Positions 22,066 to 33,779 of a DNA stretch of 64,000 nt are shown here, in pieces. Numbering within the stretch: position 1 is the stretch's first letter; each line of letters starts with the position of its first letter. This DNA comes from Massospora cicadina (Eukaryota > Entomophthoromycota > Entomophthoromycetes > Entomophthorales > Entomophthoraceae). The translations under genes were made by a program, and so were the position numbers. The stretch is from assembly GCA_022478985.1 (NCBI GenBank), contig JAKSZP010017495.1:1-64000 (forward strand), written 5' to 3'. The notes beneath the pieces were generated by a model. That model searched no databases and had not been told where the DNA came from. It was given only the letters and a program-made list of their open reading frames with translations.

Positions 22066-22918
22066 GGTTAATTTTTTGACTAAGTGATTTGTTGTCTTTT
22101 ATTAATTGGTAGGCTCAACTGAATTTAATAAGTGGTTGGTGATTAATCAGTTTGATATGTTCAATGGTAATGAGTAAGCGGTTCATGTTTCAATATAAAC
22201 TTAGATTAGTCAGTTTTAATTTTATAGGAATAAATAAGTCCAAAAGATGTTGGGTAACTCCGCTAGTCCAATGTAAGCTCTTTTTTACTTATGAGCTAAA
22301 TTCTATAAGGCAGATTGGAATATGGCGCCAACTTTGATATGGGTTTTACTAATTAAGGATACTATTATATTAGTTATTTTATACTTTGTAGTAAGTTTTT
22401 TGTTGTAAGTTCTTTTTCCCAATAAAATTGAAGACAGTTCTTTTTTACCAATTAAAATTAGTACTTTTTAAAGTTGGTTCTTTTTCCCATTTTTAAATCA
22501 CTATCTCTAATTTTATTTAAACCCTCACTATTTCTATATATAAAACAAAAATACTAGATAGATTATGTTTTATCTCTTAAACATTAATATAAAAAATAGC
22601 CAAACTTGCAAAAAATATCTATAAATATATATCTCATATTAGGCTGTTTCTATCTTCTTAATCATAAAGAAAATTAGATAAAAGTCTGTTATAAAATATA
22701 TCACTGATATATAAAGTAATATCAGAGTTACCCAGAATTGCTTTGGTTTATTTATTGTCTGATGATTTGACCTGATGGATATAATTTTTATGTTACAGAT
22801 AACATGAAACTGCTTACTCTTTACCATTGAACATATTAAACTGATTAGTACAAATTGCTTACCCAATAAAGGTAAACCTATCAAATTAATCAAATATCAC
22901 AAACCACTTAGAAAAAAC
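22066..22918. repeat. Large inverted repeat, about 195-bp arms
   Basis: Positions 22066-22262 and the reverse complement of 22725-22918 align along their length. Both contain CTAAGTGRTTTGT, TAATCAGTTTRATATGTTCAATGG, GAGTAAGC and GGGTAACTC. The 460-base spacer is AT-rich with no gene. The left arm begins right at the edge of element I, which therefore inserted into or beside it. It may be a MITE or two opposed copies of the AT-rich repeat found again at 25080-25150 and 25570-25700. Confidence 0.7.
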
Positions 22919-23209
22919 CAAATGAATCTTAAAATTACTCTAATACCATTACACTACTTGGCAAAGCCAAATAATCTATCAAATAAAAAACCACCAAACA
23001 CTTGTCCAAAACAATTAAAGTTAAGAAACAATCAAATTTTACCAATTTCTCAGCCAAATAAAATTAAAGTTTATTTAACCAAGGCAAGCTGACCAGGGGA
23101 TGGACAATACTGAAACTGAAACTCCAAAACTAAACCAGCTAAAAAATAAAACATGAATCAACCGCCTTTTTCAGGTAGTGAGACACAAAAAGAAATGATA
23201 AAATTACCT
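22919..23209. repeat. AT-rich repeat segment
   Basis: Contains repeated words such as GCCAAATAA, CTATCAAATAAA and CAGCCAAATAAAATTAAAG, related to the right arm of the inverted repeat and to 25080-25150. No gene. Confidence 0.45.
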
Positions 23210-23210
23210 A

Positions 23211-23733
23211 CCAAGTGGCATAGCGGCGAGCCACTTATTCCATCATGGCAGAGGGGGGGGGATCAGTCGGTTCATTAATAGGCTCAGCATTGTAGAGGCG
23301 GATCAATGCTGAGAGCAAGGGGATTGGGGCATCCGCAGGATGAGGGTCAAGCTGGAATAGATGGTTGTTGAGATCAATATGGGCCTGGATTAAAGCCTCT
23401 ATGAATTTGGCAACGTGGTGTTCAACCTGGATGTGGGCATCGAGAAGTTGTTCTAATTTTACAATATTTGATTTTGTGGTGCATGTGGATGTGGAAAAAT
23501 CTGCCAGTTCAGTGACATGCTTGACAGCAGTGGTGGCAGTTTCATAGAGGTGTTGGATTTCCTCTTTTGCAGTAGGAGAAAAATTGGAGGGGAACAAGGG
23601 GGTACAACCCTTTTTTAAATTTCATGACAGATTTTGCACACAGTATGTGAAAACAGGGATTATTGGGTGTGGCCACCGTGACCTTGGCAAGGTTGTGGTC
23701 AATTTGGAAAAAGGGTTTGGGTTTGGGGGACAT
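23211..23733 (-). pseudogene. Unrecognised helical protein, nearly intact, one frameshift
   Basis: Reading from the ATG at 23733 on the minus strand (MSPKPKPFFQ...) gives about 45 codons. One base too many in an A/G run at about 23605-23615 shifts the frame. The next frame then continues without a stop for some 120 codons to about 23232. The second part is rich in Leu, Glu, His and Ala with heptad-like spacing (KEEIQHLYETATTAVKHV), predicting a coiled coil, and ends Pro-rich. I do not know the family. It follows the zinc-knuckle remnant at 23818-24905 on the same strand and could be a second LINE-associated protein or a gag start. It is better preserved than nearly everything around it. Confidence 0.4.
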
Positions 23734-23817
23734 ATTGGTTGGTCAGGGCTGGGGTAGCTAAGTCTGAATTCAAATAAGGTGTTCAATAGATTGTATAACT
23801 CAGAGGTAAGAAAATTT

Positions 23818-24905
23818 TAATCGATAAGGTCACTTCCTCCAATAAGTTCCAGGGATATTGGTTGATTCAGAAAGACATTGTGGTAGGTGATTTTAGTTTG
23901 GTAGTTTTTGGGGCAGGAGATTTTCTGGATTGAACAGTGGTCCAAGCCTGCGTAATTGGTTGGCATGGGTGTGCATTGGCCAGCTTGAGTTTGAGGTGCT
24001 AGATTTTGCTTCTGATTTGAGTGCATGGCCTGTGTGGGTGGGGGCAGCCAAAATCCCCTCTCAAACGCTGTTGGTGTGGCCTCATGGGTGGTGTTGACCA
24101 TGTTCGCAGGGTGTGAATTATATTGACATACCTTTTTGGTGTGGTCCAATTCATAGCAGAAGAGGAAAATTGTGTGACCGTTTATTGGTGTGGGCCCAAA
24201 AGAAATGGTCAGGTGTGGATGGGATATAGGCACGTGGTGGGAATGTGCTGGGCCATATTCAGCTGGTGGGGGTAATAGTGGCCATTGCTCAAGGTGCTGC
24301 AAGGTATTAAGCACAACTTGGGACAATGAATTGGAGGATAGGGTCTTTTGCCATATGTGGACAAACCTGACATCAACGCCTCATAAAGTGTTTGATGGGG
24401 AAGGTGTGAGGGTAGGTTTGCAAAGGTTACCACAAGTGTGGTATCATCTGGGAGGCGTGTTCAGGTGGTGGTAATGGTTTCTTTTATATAAGTTAATGCC
24501 ATAGCTGCTACAGCGGCTGCATTCTCTTTAGTGGGGAATCTTATACAAATAGCCCTTACAAGGGCAGAAGTTGATTCACCCTGCTGGAGCAAATGTGTCC
24601 ATTACCATTTCAACTATCACTTTGTCATCATATGGGAAGAGAAATTCATACTCACAAAGGCAAAAGTAAATATTGTATTGGGAGTGGGTTGGGTGGGCTT
24701 GTGCGAGGTGGAAAGCTAAGTCCTTTGGAGGGACGTAGCAGCTGGATGTATTTGGCGGACTGGATGAGCCAGTCCGCATGCATTTGCCTGCTGGGAAGTA
24801 CATGCTAATGGGTGGAGCACCGCTGCTTCATACTAGGGCAGCAGGTTATGGATCTGAGGACATAAATTTGGAGATTGGTGTGGTGAGGCGGTGGTGGAAA
24901 ATTGA
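23818..24905 (-). pseudogene. LINE ORF1-like remnant with degenerate zinc knuckle
   Basis: Minus-strand frames show ICIRFPTKENAAAVAAMAL near 24540, then Pro-rich sequence. Near 24150 comes FCYELDHTKKVC, which has the second Cys, His and last Cys of a CCHC knuckle while the first Cys has become Phe. The longest open frame is 169 codons (23817-24326). The RNA-binding-like stretch followed by a knuckle fits ORF1 of Tad/jockey-like LINEs. No reverse transcriptase follows, so it is a fragment. A gag of another element type is possible. Confidence 0.45.
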
Positions 24906-25779
24906 CATATTTTTCTAAAATCTCTTGAAATTGATGTCAAGCAGAAAGAAAAGCCTCTCAAATAAAATTAAGCTATATCAAAATAGCTAAAATAGAAGAC
25001 AACATTTAGGCCTGATAATTTCTAAAATCAATAAAAAACACCAATCACTTACCCAAAAAACATTGGATCTATCAATCTGACCAAAAAGCACCAGAACTCA
25101 GCCAAATAAAGTTAACCCTATCAGATCAATCAAATGCTACCAAAATGCTAACAAAAACATCTTTGTATATAAAATAAATTGTTATGCTTATATATGAAAC
25201 ATATAATCTTATAATCTACTAAACAATTTTAACCTAACTTGACACAATAAGTTCTGAATTAGTGGAAAATTAAACGGGTAAAAACTTCATAATAGAAAAA
25301 TCAATTAAATAATCTATTTAAAATTTAATGAGTGATTAATAGTCAAGCTAACATAGCCTGATGTGCAAGCGCTTAAATTATACTTATTTCAAAACTACTA
25401 AAAATGCAGAACTTAACATCTTATTATCCAAATAGAAACAAAAGTAATTTCAGGTAAACAATACTTTCTAGATAATTTAATAACTATGTGGATCTCATTT
25501 ATTTTTAATTTTAACCATTTCTTACATAATCAGTTTTAGCTATCTATATATAATAACTACTAAACCACTAGCTAAAACCAATGAACATACTAAATAAACT
25601 AATCACCAACTGCTTAGTAGAAACAAAGTGAACTTATAAAAACAAAAATCCACTAACAACTTATCAAAAATTAATTAACTTAATAAATCAGCCAATCTAA
25701 CTGATTACTAAACACATCAAGCTTATCAACCTAAAGATAAATTATTTTTTTCTCAAAGCAATCACTAATTGCAACTGAT
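24906..25779. repeat. AT-rich block with copies of the inverted-repeat sequence
   Basis: Positions 25080-25150 (CAGCCAAATAAAGTTAACC, then ATCAATCAAATGCTACC) and 25570-25700 (CCAATGAACATACTAAATAA, then CAACTGCTTAGTAG) resemble the right arm at 22820-22900 in the same order. No gene is seen. Confidence 0.5.
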
Positions 25780-26960
25780 ATGATTCAAGACTATGTAAGT
25801 TTGATATTCAGCATGATGAGATGAGTGTGCACTTGACATCAGGTAAAGGTTGGACAAGCGTAGTAAAGGGCAAAAGGTTAGTATTTGCGCTGTCCAAAGT
25901 TTGAAAATGCCTTTGTCAACACCAATGGCCATGATAAAACAAAATAAAAAAGCGATAATTATTTTGCCAGAGATTTTAGCCTGGCAAGTGAAATGCAACC
26001 AGTACATCAAAACTCCACATTCACAACCCCTGTCATCAGTGGAGCATGAATTTTGAGTTTTCCTTGATATTAATTTGATGGCACTTTGAGAGATATTATG
26101 TGGATGTGCACAACACTTTCTAGCTGCTGTATATGTTGACCCCAATCTATGGTCTTCAGATGGTTGGATATAGGTTTTAAATCCATGCAAGCAGCTATGC
26201 TGCTGCACAGGTGCATGTGGTTGTCAATATTTCATTTGGTCAACAGGTGGTAAAAATGAAGCACACGCGTTGGACTAAATCCAACTAGATATTTGTAACT
26301 TTTGACTTCCTCCCCACAATGGTGAAACATGAAGTGCTGGAGGACCACCTCTAAGTTGGGCTTAGAAGCTATGGGAAACAATCTTTTAAAATGCAGCGCT
26401 TCACAATTATGATGGAGCTGAGCATGGGCAAAGCAATTGCATTGATTACCACAAACACAGTCAAAGTGAAAGACACCCCAATTTCCCACACCGCTGTTAT
26501 AAATTTTGATGGGCAGGAATCCCAACCGCTCCACGTTATGGTGGATAGCACACCCCCTATCTGCACTTTTTGTTGTGCCTCTGGCCATAAAGCACACACC
26601 TGCCCTTCCAGAGAGGGCAACACACAAAACGAAATTATCCCTGATGCAATGGAAAGCACTGAACCCATTACAAACCTGCTATTGACACTGATGCCGCCTT
26701 CCCATGGTGTGCAGGTGTGTTACATTCAGGTGAAACCTATGTCTCCAAAGGAGAGCAAAAAGGAAAAATAGGACCATAGAGCAGCGGACAAGGCAGCAGA
26801 GTCAGCAGCGTCTGTGATCTACCTACCAAGAATCAAGCTGACATTGAGTCGTTTATAGCTGAAGTAGCTTGAGAATCTGCTCACCAATCTATGGAACAAA
26901 TGTTTGAGTCAGAATTACCCAAGCAAAGTTACTATGCACCAACTTGAAACCAATTCTCCC
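25780..26960 (+). pseudogene. LINE ORF1 with CCHC knuckle
   Basis: The best open part is the 126-codon frame at 26391-26771, which contains CTFCCASGHKAHTC at 26562-26603. This is a complete C-x2-C-x4-H-x4-C zinc knuckle for nucleic-acid binding. Upstream frames (from about 25840) carry SLKMPLSTP and related protein-like pieces split over frames. ORF1 proteins of this class coat the LINE RNA. The minus-strand open frames of 147 and 131 codons here are antisense shadows with no motif. Confidence 0.65.
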
Positions 26961-27079
26961 AACCCAATCCCTCCTGAGTTTATTTCAACCTCTGACTGTG
27001 CACCACAGAAACACATCAAAATGAAAGGTTGACTAAGAGCAAAAAACACTAAACCCAATACTAACCTTACAGCGAAGGA

Positions 27080-27950
27080 TAACCTTAAAGTCTAGTACAC
27101 ACTGCCTACCAAGCGGTTGCAGACCAAAGCTGCTGAAACAATGGCTCCAGAAGGGCAAGAAGGCCCTTTTCATTGCACCTAAGGTGCAATGGGGAATTCT
27201 TCACAACAGGTACAATTAACATCACTAGACCAAGTTCTCGCCATCCCAGTCTATGAAACTGAGTTAATTTAAAAATAATTTTCCTGTGGACATCCTGACC
27301 ATTCAGGAATCCTACTGTCCACACAATGCTGAGGACACATGGACAACCATGCTCCTACCCTCCCTTTCTTTTTGGTTGACACACTGTGGGGTGTTTATAT
27401 GTGTGACTCATAGCTTTAAATTTATATCCAAAAACTTGTATCTTGATAGACATGTGTTGGTCATGTCCTTTTCATGGGACAATGAAATGCAAGCAATTTT
27501 TAATATTTACGCCCTGACCCGTGCATGAGCTTTCCAGGAATATCTCTCAGATATAGATTCCCTTCCACTCCCATCTGATCTATATGTGGTGGGCTACCTG
27601 AACTTCTGGGCCAACCCAACCACTGCTTACTGACCTTCAACACCTATCCCTACTTGCTTGGACATATCAACTACACGCTCTAAAGCCAGCTTGGGTCTAT
27701 TTGATACCCTTTCCAAGCATACACTGTTGCTGCTCAACAATTCCTGTCCCCATGTGCACAATGGTCAGCTGAGGTCTATGTCACGCGTTGACCTTATTCT
27801 TGCCCGTTAAACTTTTACAACCCATATTGCACACTTACAATGACAAAAATTGATTTCTCTGACCACAGGCTGGTATCAATATCCCTCATTTTATCAGCCC
27901 AGTAGCACATGCGCCAAGATGGTGCAAACTTCATCTGGCTGAATCCTGTC
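27080..27950 (+). pseudogene. LINE endonuclease domain
   Basis: From 27282 the frame reads VDILTIQESYC, matching the LDILxIQET block with its metal-binding Glu. NIYALTRA stands for the NVYAP block. VVGYLNFWAN stands for VVGDFN, with the catalytic Asp changed to Tyr. RVDLILAR and then FSDHRLVS at about 27862 (the SDH motif) follow. The order is that of apurinic-like LINE endonucleases that nick the target. Confidence 0.75.
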
Positions 27951-28499
27951 GCCCAGGTTTTCCTCATGTGTGGACACTGAAACTTCAGCACCAGAGTTTG
28001 CCACACCGTTCTGTGTGGACTCACTTTCTATCTTGTCAACCTAAAAAGCAAACATTATCCTTTAGGAATGCCACATCTAATTATGTTGCTCTTAGGAGGC
28101 CTCAGCAGTCATTATGCACACATACTAGCAGAAATGGACCACCTGGAGTCTAATGTCCCTGCTGTAGGGTACAGCCCATCATAGGGTCATAAGTGGGAAG
28201 AAGTGTCTGCTCATCTCAATGCACTGGTAAGACAACACAATTATTGCGTTTGGTCTAGTTCAAGGCAAAAAAATATTATGGTTGGTGACACGTGCTCTGC
28301 CTATTTTACCAAAAATTCTCCACACTGCGACAGATTGTCCTGCACACAGTAAGGCGGCCGGACAACTTCATTGCAGACACTCCAGCCAATGTGGCAAAGT
28401 TCAAAGCTTTTACTCCAGGTTGTATCAATCCAATCCAGTCAAACTGGCTGAAATTGATAAGTTTCTTGATGGTGCACATATCTGCACCATTTCTGATAC

Positions 28500-29520
28500 C
28501 TGGATTTAATTAATTTAATTATATGGGGTGAATTCTGGTCTGCCATTTGCGGTGCACCATACAGGAAATGCCCAGGTCCAGATGGGATACAGTATGAGTT
28601 CTATAAGAGATATTTTAACTAATTTCTCCCCTTTGTTGCTTGGCTCAATGAACAAGTGTCTGTTAGAAATGCGCCTCCTTTCTGAGGGCATGGAGGCCTT
28701 CATGATAACGCTGTATAAGAAAAGGAATAAGCTAGACTTGACAAATTGACGCCCCATTTCACTTACTAATACAGATACTAAGTTATTCAATAAGACTATG
28801 GCCAACCGCCTAGGGGAAGTTGCTTCTGAAGCAATCCCCTCTGATCAGTTCAGTGTTATCCCTAAGCAGTCAATATGGTACAACACGCACACTGTAGCCA
28901 ATGTATGCCAATCCAAGGCTACTGGGGCGCTTGTGTTCTTAGACCAGCAGAAGACTTACGATAGGGTCAACTGGGATTTCTTCAAAGCCTGCCTCTACAA
29001 GTTCCACCTCCCACACCGATTCATTGATTGGGTGATGTTGCTCATGGAATCTGCCACAATGGCTGCGTGTGACTCTGGTTTCTTCACTGATTTGATTTAC
29101 CCTCAAAGGGGTCTCCGACAAGGTGTTCCTTTGAATCCACTATTAAACAACTCTATCCTTGGCCCACTTTTACTCAATGTGAATGCAAGCCTTGCTGGTC
29201 TCTATGTGCAAGGCTAAGCACTGGTTAAGATGCTGCATTTTCTGACAATTGTGTGGTTGGGGTGCCTAATGACCATGATGCACGCGCTCTGGAGGCAACT
29301 ATACAGGATTACTCCAGGGTCAGTAACGCCGCCATCTATGCCTCCAAAACTGAAATCATCCTCCTTAGCGGGTACCAAGCCTGCTGGTAACCAGTACCCC
29401 ATAATCAACCTGCTTCAGCAGCTAGCTCATTGGTTTGCTTGCCCCTCCCAACTAATTCCGCACCACTTGTGCTCCCTTTCGTGCCAAGACCCATTGCTGG
29501 TCTGGTGCACCATTTAGGAG
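28500..29520 (+). pseudogene. LINE reverse transcriptase
   Basis: The frame at 28528 reads CPGPDGIQYEFY-like sequence. LTNxRPISLTNTDTKLF follows at about 28740. The 139-codon frame at 28798-29217 has MANRLGEV, DQFSVIP, ALVFLDQQKTYDRVNW and PQRGLRQGVPLNPLL, the classic non-LTR blocks. The next block, which should be ADD, reads AAFSDNCVVGV at about 29232, so one catalytic Asp is lost. It continues with NAAIYASKTEIILLSG. Confidence 0.85.
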
Positions 29521-30860
29521 TGTGGCTAAAGGTGGAAGGGTAAGTCTCGTCAGTAATGGAGCAACCATCCTTGACAATGTCACAAAGTGCATCGCTTCCC
29601 TAAGAGCCCACCAGACTACCCTCCCAGGACGGATTGTGCTTTCCAACTATATGCTCCTGTTCAAAGTCTGGTTTGTGGCCCACGCCAGCGCCTTTTCCCC
29701 CTCTTTCTTCAACTCTTTATACGCCCTCCTACAAGGGTGGCTTTGGTTAGGCCGCCCTCCACCTGTGCGCCTGGATGTCATGTTTGGCCCTCGCCATAGT
29801 GGTGGTATGGGCCTGCTCAACTTCAAGGCCCATGCCACCTAGATACTTGGCACCTGGTTTGCTACATTCACCAATCCCACAGACCCATACCAACACTGGT
29901 CATTCTCAGCCCACTCCAATTTTTCCTGCACCCTTGGCCTCCACAATCCTACCCATCCCCAGTCTCTTCCTAACTATCTTGCATCTCATCCCTCTTCCAT
30001 GGGCCCTCATGGAATGCAGCCCCACTTTATTGTGATCTTCTCTCCATGCGGAGCGCTGAGTGGAGAATCAGCATCAGTAGACACACCGCCCAGAGGGTTC
30101 TCAATACTCCCCACATCAAGCAAGAAATTTGTGGGCAATTCGTTTTAAACAACCTGGTACCCCAAATTTCCCACCTCATTGCCTGTGTGGACTAACTTGA
30201 CAGTCTGGACATCTCATACTCTTTGGAGACCCAGAAGGACATTTGGCGTTATACGCATCATCCTGTGTTACAACCCCAGATTTGAGCCCTTGTGCGGAGA
30301 TGCCTGAGAAAGGTTTACCGCACTGCTGAGCAGTCAAATGACTATCAATCTTCATGCGTTGTAAGCGGTCAATACAGGTCTTTATTAATCATTTGGAAGA
30401 TTGACAACCATCACAGGCGATCTGGCTGGATGTTATGCGCCTCTTTTGCCAGGAGAGTGAGCAGGCTTTCAGCCTGTCTAAAAACATCTTTGCCTTTTCC
30501 ATGACCTCCCCTATCCACCCTTCTCTCTGAGCCTTTATTTTTGAAATAGCACTATGGAAGATCCACACTATTGTTCTTGACGCACTATCTGGCTCTACCC
30601 CAACCCTCTGTGAAGCTGTGCATTGCTTACACTCACCCTTCACGGACCACTTTCAAGCTTGGTCGTTTTGCCACCTGACATCCCTCCAAAACCAGTTGGT
30701 GTCACCCTGGTTCCCCATCCTGGTTCCTCTCATCAGACCCTTTCCTCTATTAATGTTCAGTTTTGGCCCAGGCCTCTCCTGTCACTCCCCCTCTTCCTTC
30801 CACTGGCAGTCCTACTGGCAAGAGGAGGTAGCATAGCTCCTCTGGGTTGTCATCATTCCT
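29521..30860 (+). pseudogene. LINE ORF2 C-terminal region
   Basis: A 106-codon frame at 29522-29842 reads RIVLSNYMLLFKVWF and RHSGGMGLLNFKAH. This is the region after the polymerase that in Tad/jockey-like ORF2 proteins leads to a C-terminal zinc-finger-like end. Later frames (about 30290-30860) keep protein-like composition but no clear CCHC. An RNase H could not be confirmed. Confidence 0.6.
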
Positions 30861-30899
30861 TGGGGTTGCGTAGTTGGTGTTTTTCATAAGTGTCCATCC

Positions 30900-31010
30900 C
30901 ATGGTCAGCCTTACCCAAATATATAGATTAAAGACTATTAATCAACCTAAAACCAACAACTGCTTAGCAAAAATTATTCAAACTATCAATTCAACTGAAT
31001 ATCAAACGGC
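30900..31010. repeat. Further copy of the AT-rich repeat
   Basis: TTAATCAACCTAAAACC and CAACTGCTTAGCAAAAATT resemble the block at 25590-25630 and the inverted-repeat arm, here directly behind the LINE. Confidence 0.4.
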
Positions 31011-32402
31011 TCATTTATAATTTTATTGATTAACATTTTAACATATATAATTTCACTCCTTTTATATACAACTAATTTTTTACTACTATGAAAATGATTG
31101 TACTAAATAAGAACCTTTTCAGGTATTCACACAACAGCTTACTAAAGTTTCATTGCAATCAAATGAATGGTATAGGAATTCATATGAAACAAAGAAACAT
31201 TTATTCTTAAACATCATTTTTTCTACTTGTTGTGGTGTCTGTTTGTTTGTCTGTCTGTAGCGGAATCTTACAATTGATCTTTAAATACCTTCTAGACTAG
31301 CTAGAGCATTGAAATTTAGCACACTTATGTATCTCCAATGAAGATAAAAGAATCCATTGAAAAATTTAAATTTCTCTAGTAATTTTATTTTATCAAGTGA
31401 TATTATATATTTTTTATGTGTTAGTTGTTTATATGGCTGAGCAGTTTGATATTTGGTTGCTTCAAAATTTCTTAAGTTAACTAATTTGAGGCTAGCTAGA
31501 GCTTTGGTATTTGACACATTTATGTATCTCCTATGACTATAAAAAATATATTAAAGATTTTGAATTTATAAATTTATAAAAAACGTTTTCAAAAAAAAAC
31601 ATATTTTATAATATCTTGATGTATAGATAGATTAGGGTAAATTAGATCAAATAGTGAAGATCTAAAAGATATATGGTAAGCTAAACCCTTAGTTAGCTTG
31701 AACTTCACCTTATTGATCATCATAACATAACTTAGTTGTATCTATCAGCTGATGTGGTTCACCTCATATAAGATCTAAACTGCAATCAAAAGCATTATCT
31801 TAAACTACTTGCTAATATAGAACGCTTTAAGATTTCTAACGCTTTGGTATGCAAGCAACTCAGTTTTAAACTCTAGGGATCATAATTACAGTAACTATAA
31901 CTTGACTGATCATATGTTCATATATTGCCATCTTATTTTTAGGTAGTTCATGTCACTCATTGATGCTCATTTTAAGCTCAAATGGAAAACCTTAAATTTA
32001 ATCTGACTATCATTAGCTGTAAGTATAAGATACTGACCTTCATAAAGCTTATAAATTATTTAAAAAAGGATACTTTCAGTTTTAAAGAAAAACCATAGAG
32101 ATAAAGAGTAAGTTATAATATATTTTGGCATAATTTTGATTGTCAAAAGACTATATTTGATTTTTGGTATCAGATATCTATTACTGATTTCAAACCATGG
32201 TCTTAAAGCGGTGATAAAAAGTATATCCTTGACACAAAACGCTTAAATGGGTTGTCAGACAATTAGAGGTTTGACTAGTTAGCAATAATGCTCATGTGTC
32301 AAACACTCAAATTTTTACTATAAAATCTGCATCTAGTCTCAGCAAAATCATGTTAAAACTAATATTAATTTTTTTTCACATATTCAGTCAAATAAGGCCT
32401 TT
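31011..32402. other. AT-rich spacer with TGTC/TGTT microsatellite and a duplication
   Basis: 31236-31259 is an array of TGTCTGTTTG-type tetranucleotides. 31300-31385 and 31491-31575 are imperfect direct copies sharing GCTAGAGC, TTAGCACACTTATGTATC-like and CTCC-ATGA. No gene is seen. Confidence 0.5.
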
Positions 32403-33029
32403 TGAGATTTAAGAGTTGCTTTGACCCCCCAGCACAATAGGTAAACTGACTCTGAAGTCTACCCTCATACCAGCTTAATTAATTACAACTTCCTAAGGGA
32501 AACCAACCCCTTTTTATAGCCTAAAGGGAGTTAGGGGTAATGAAAATATTTTTCAACCGATACTCACCTAAGAAATCTTATAATTTGCTAGATTACAAAG
32601 ATGTATAAGATGGCCATTTGGAAGGACACACTAAAATGCAACCAGAATTATGTCATTGCGGCTACCAATTAAATATCAAAATTAAAGTCTTACTAAGGTG
32701 GAAACTTCTTGATAGTGGTGATGGGCTAAATTGTCAAATAGCTAAATTAAGATCTCCCCCATCTAACTTGAATTCCTTCAAATTCCACCATTAGCCTCAT
32801 AAAAGTATAAATACTAGGAGGTTCTAATTTAATAGGGGTTCTCTCACTGATCCCTAAGTTTCTATACTAAAATTATCTAAAAATCAATTTCTCCTTATAG
32901 TCTAAAATATTCCCTTTATTGGATCTAAAAACAGCTGTCAAGAGCTCTAATACACCTGTGATTGCTCTATTGTTAAAAATCTTGTGTAAACATCACCTGC
33001 GAGCACCTAACAGTGCCAGGATTCCAACA
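32403..33029 (+). repeat. 5' LTR of element II (start approximate)
   Basis: Ends ATTCCAACA immediately before the primer site, as in element VI (AATCCAACA). A CCCCTTTTTATAG block at about 32507 and a GGGG-TAATGAAAATATTTT block match the VI LTR. The left end is placed at TGAGATTT by length and alignment only. Confidence 0.6.
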
Positions 33030-33031
33030 AG

Positions 33032-33047
33032 TGGTGCTCACTACAGG
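33032..33047 (+). other. Primer-binding site of element II
   Basis: TGGTGCTCACTACAGG, two bases after the LTR end. It is the same tRNA-type site as in F, D, VI and V2. Confidence 0.7.
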
Positions 33048-33076
33048 TTGCATAACATTACAATCTTCTAACCCAG

Positions 33077-33779
33077 ATGGAGGACATTCAAGTGTGCAAT
33101 ACTCCTACCCTTTCCTCTGAAAATCAACCTAGGTTAGTTGCCCTTAACAGCAACTATTCAGCGCTCTATCAAGTCAAAAAAAAGAACAGCCCCTCTTCCA
33201 CTCCACAAGAGACCACCATGCTGTCCTCTTTAAATCTCCTTTTAAATGAAAGATCACCCAGGTGAAGGTAGCTTTGCCTCATTTGTATATGTCTATGAAT
33301 CTGCTATGGAAGGCGCGACTGACCAACAGAAAGTCAAGCAAATCCTCCTTCACTTAAGTCGCATGACCCAAGAGGTGATGGTTCCTCAAGTAAACACTCT
33401 AAGTACCTGGAAGAGGTTAAAAAGCGCTTATAGCTGAATTTGGCTCAAAGTAGAGTTTAAGAAGGGAAAAGCAGGCCTTTATGTTCCTTAGCATGTATGA
33501 TGAAGGACTGGTTACAGACTATGCTGAGTCATTCTAGAGCTTCTCAGATGCTGTTAACATTTAATATGCTAACTCAAGATGATGCCGTTGCTTCCATGAT
33601 AACTGGTTTAGCCTCAAAACCTTACTTATCTAGGCATATAATCTCTGTGAAATAAAACTTCCAGAATGTCAATGACATAAAGAAGGCGCTGTCAGACATT
33701 TGCCTCCCAGGCCTCAGAAGAAGAATGTTGAGGGAGAAAATTGTCCAAATAGAGGGAATGTCTGACATTTATGAGTCTG
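33077..33779 (+). pseudogene. Element II gag, first part
   Basis: Starts at an ATG 30 bases after the primer site. Frames at 33077-33265 and 33246-33437 read through PGEGSFASFVYVYESAMEGATD, which matches element VI gag (PGEGSIASF-FVYKAVMEGTTD). LRRRMLREKI at about 33715 is the last piece before the solo LTR. I assign it to gag by position and by the homologous copy. No zinc knuckle was seen. Confidence 0.7.

Larger units (their letters stand above)
25780..30900 (+). mobile_element. APE-type LINE (Tad/jockey-like), decayed
   Basis: In plus orientation there is an ORF1 with a CCHC knuckle, an AP-like endonuclease, a non-LTR reverse transcriptase and a long C-terminal region, the order of APE-type LINEs. 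The base composition is clearly more GC-rich than the flanking DNA. AT-rich repeat copies lie on both sides (24906-25779 and 30900-31010). No poly-A tail or target duplication was found, so the edges are approximate. Stops and frameshifts occur throughout, and both the endonuclease and polymerase active sites are altered. Confidence 0.8.

Noticed and set aside
24190..24808. Plus-strand open frames of 60-94 codons
   Set aside because: The minus strand carries the RNA-binding-like and knuckle-like motifs; these are shadows in a GC-richer stretch.
25765..26668. Minus-strand open frames of 147, 131 and 99 codons
   Set aside because: They are antisense to the LINE ORF1, whose zinc knuckle is on the plus strand; their residues show no motif.
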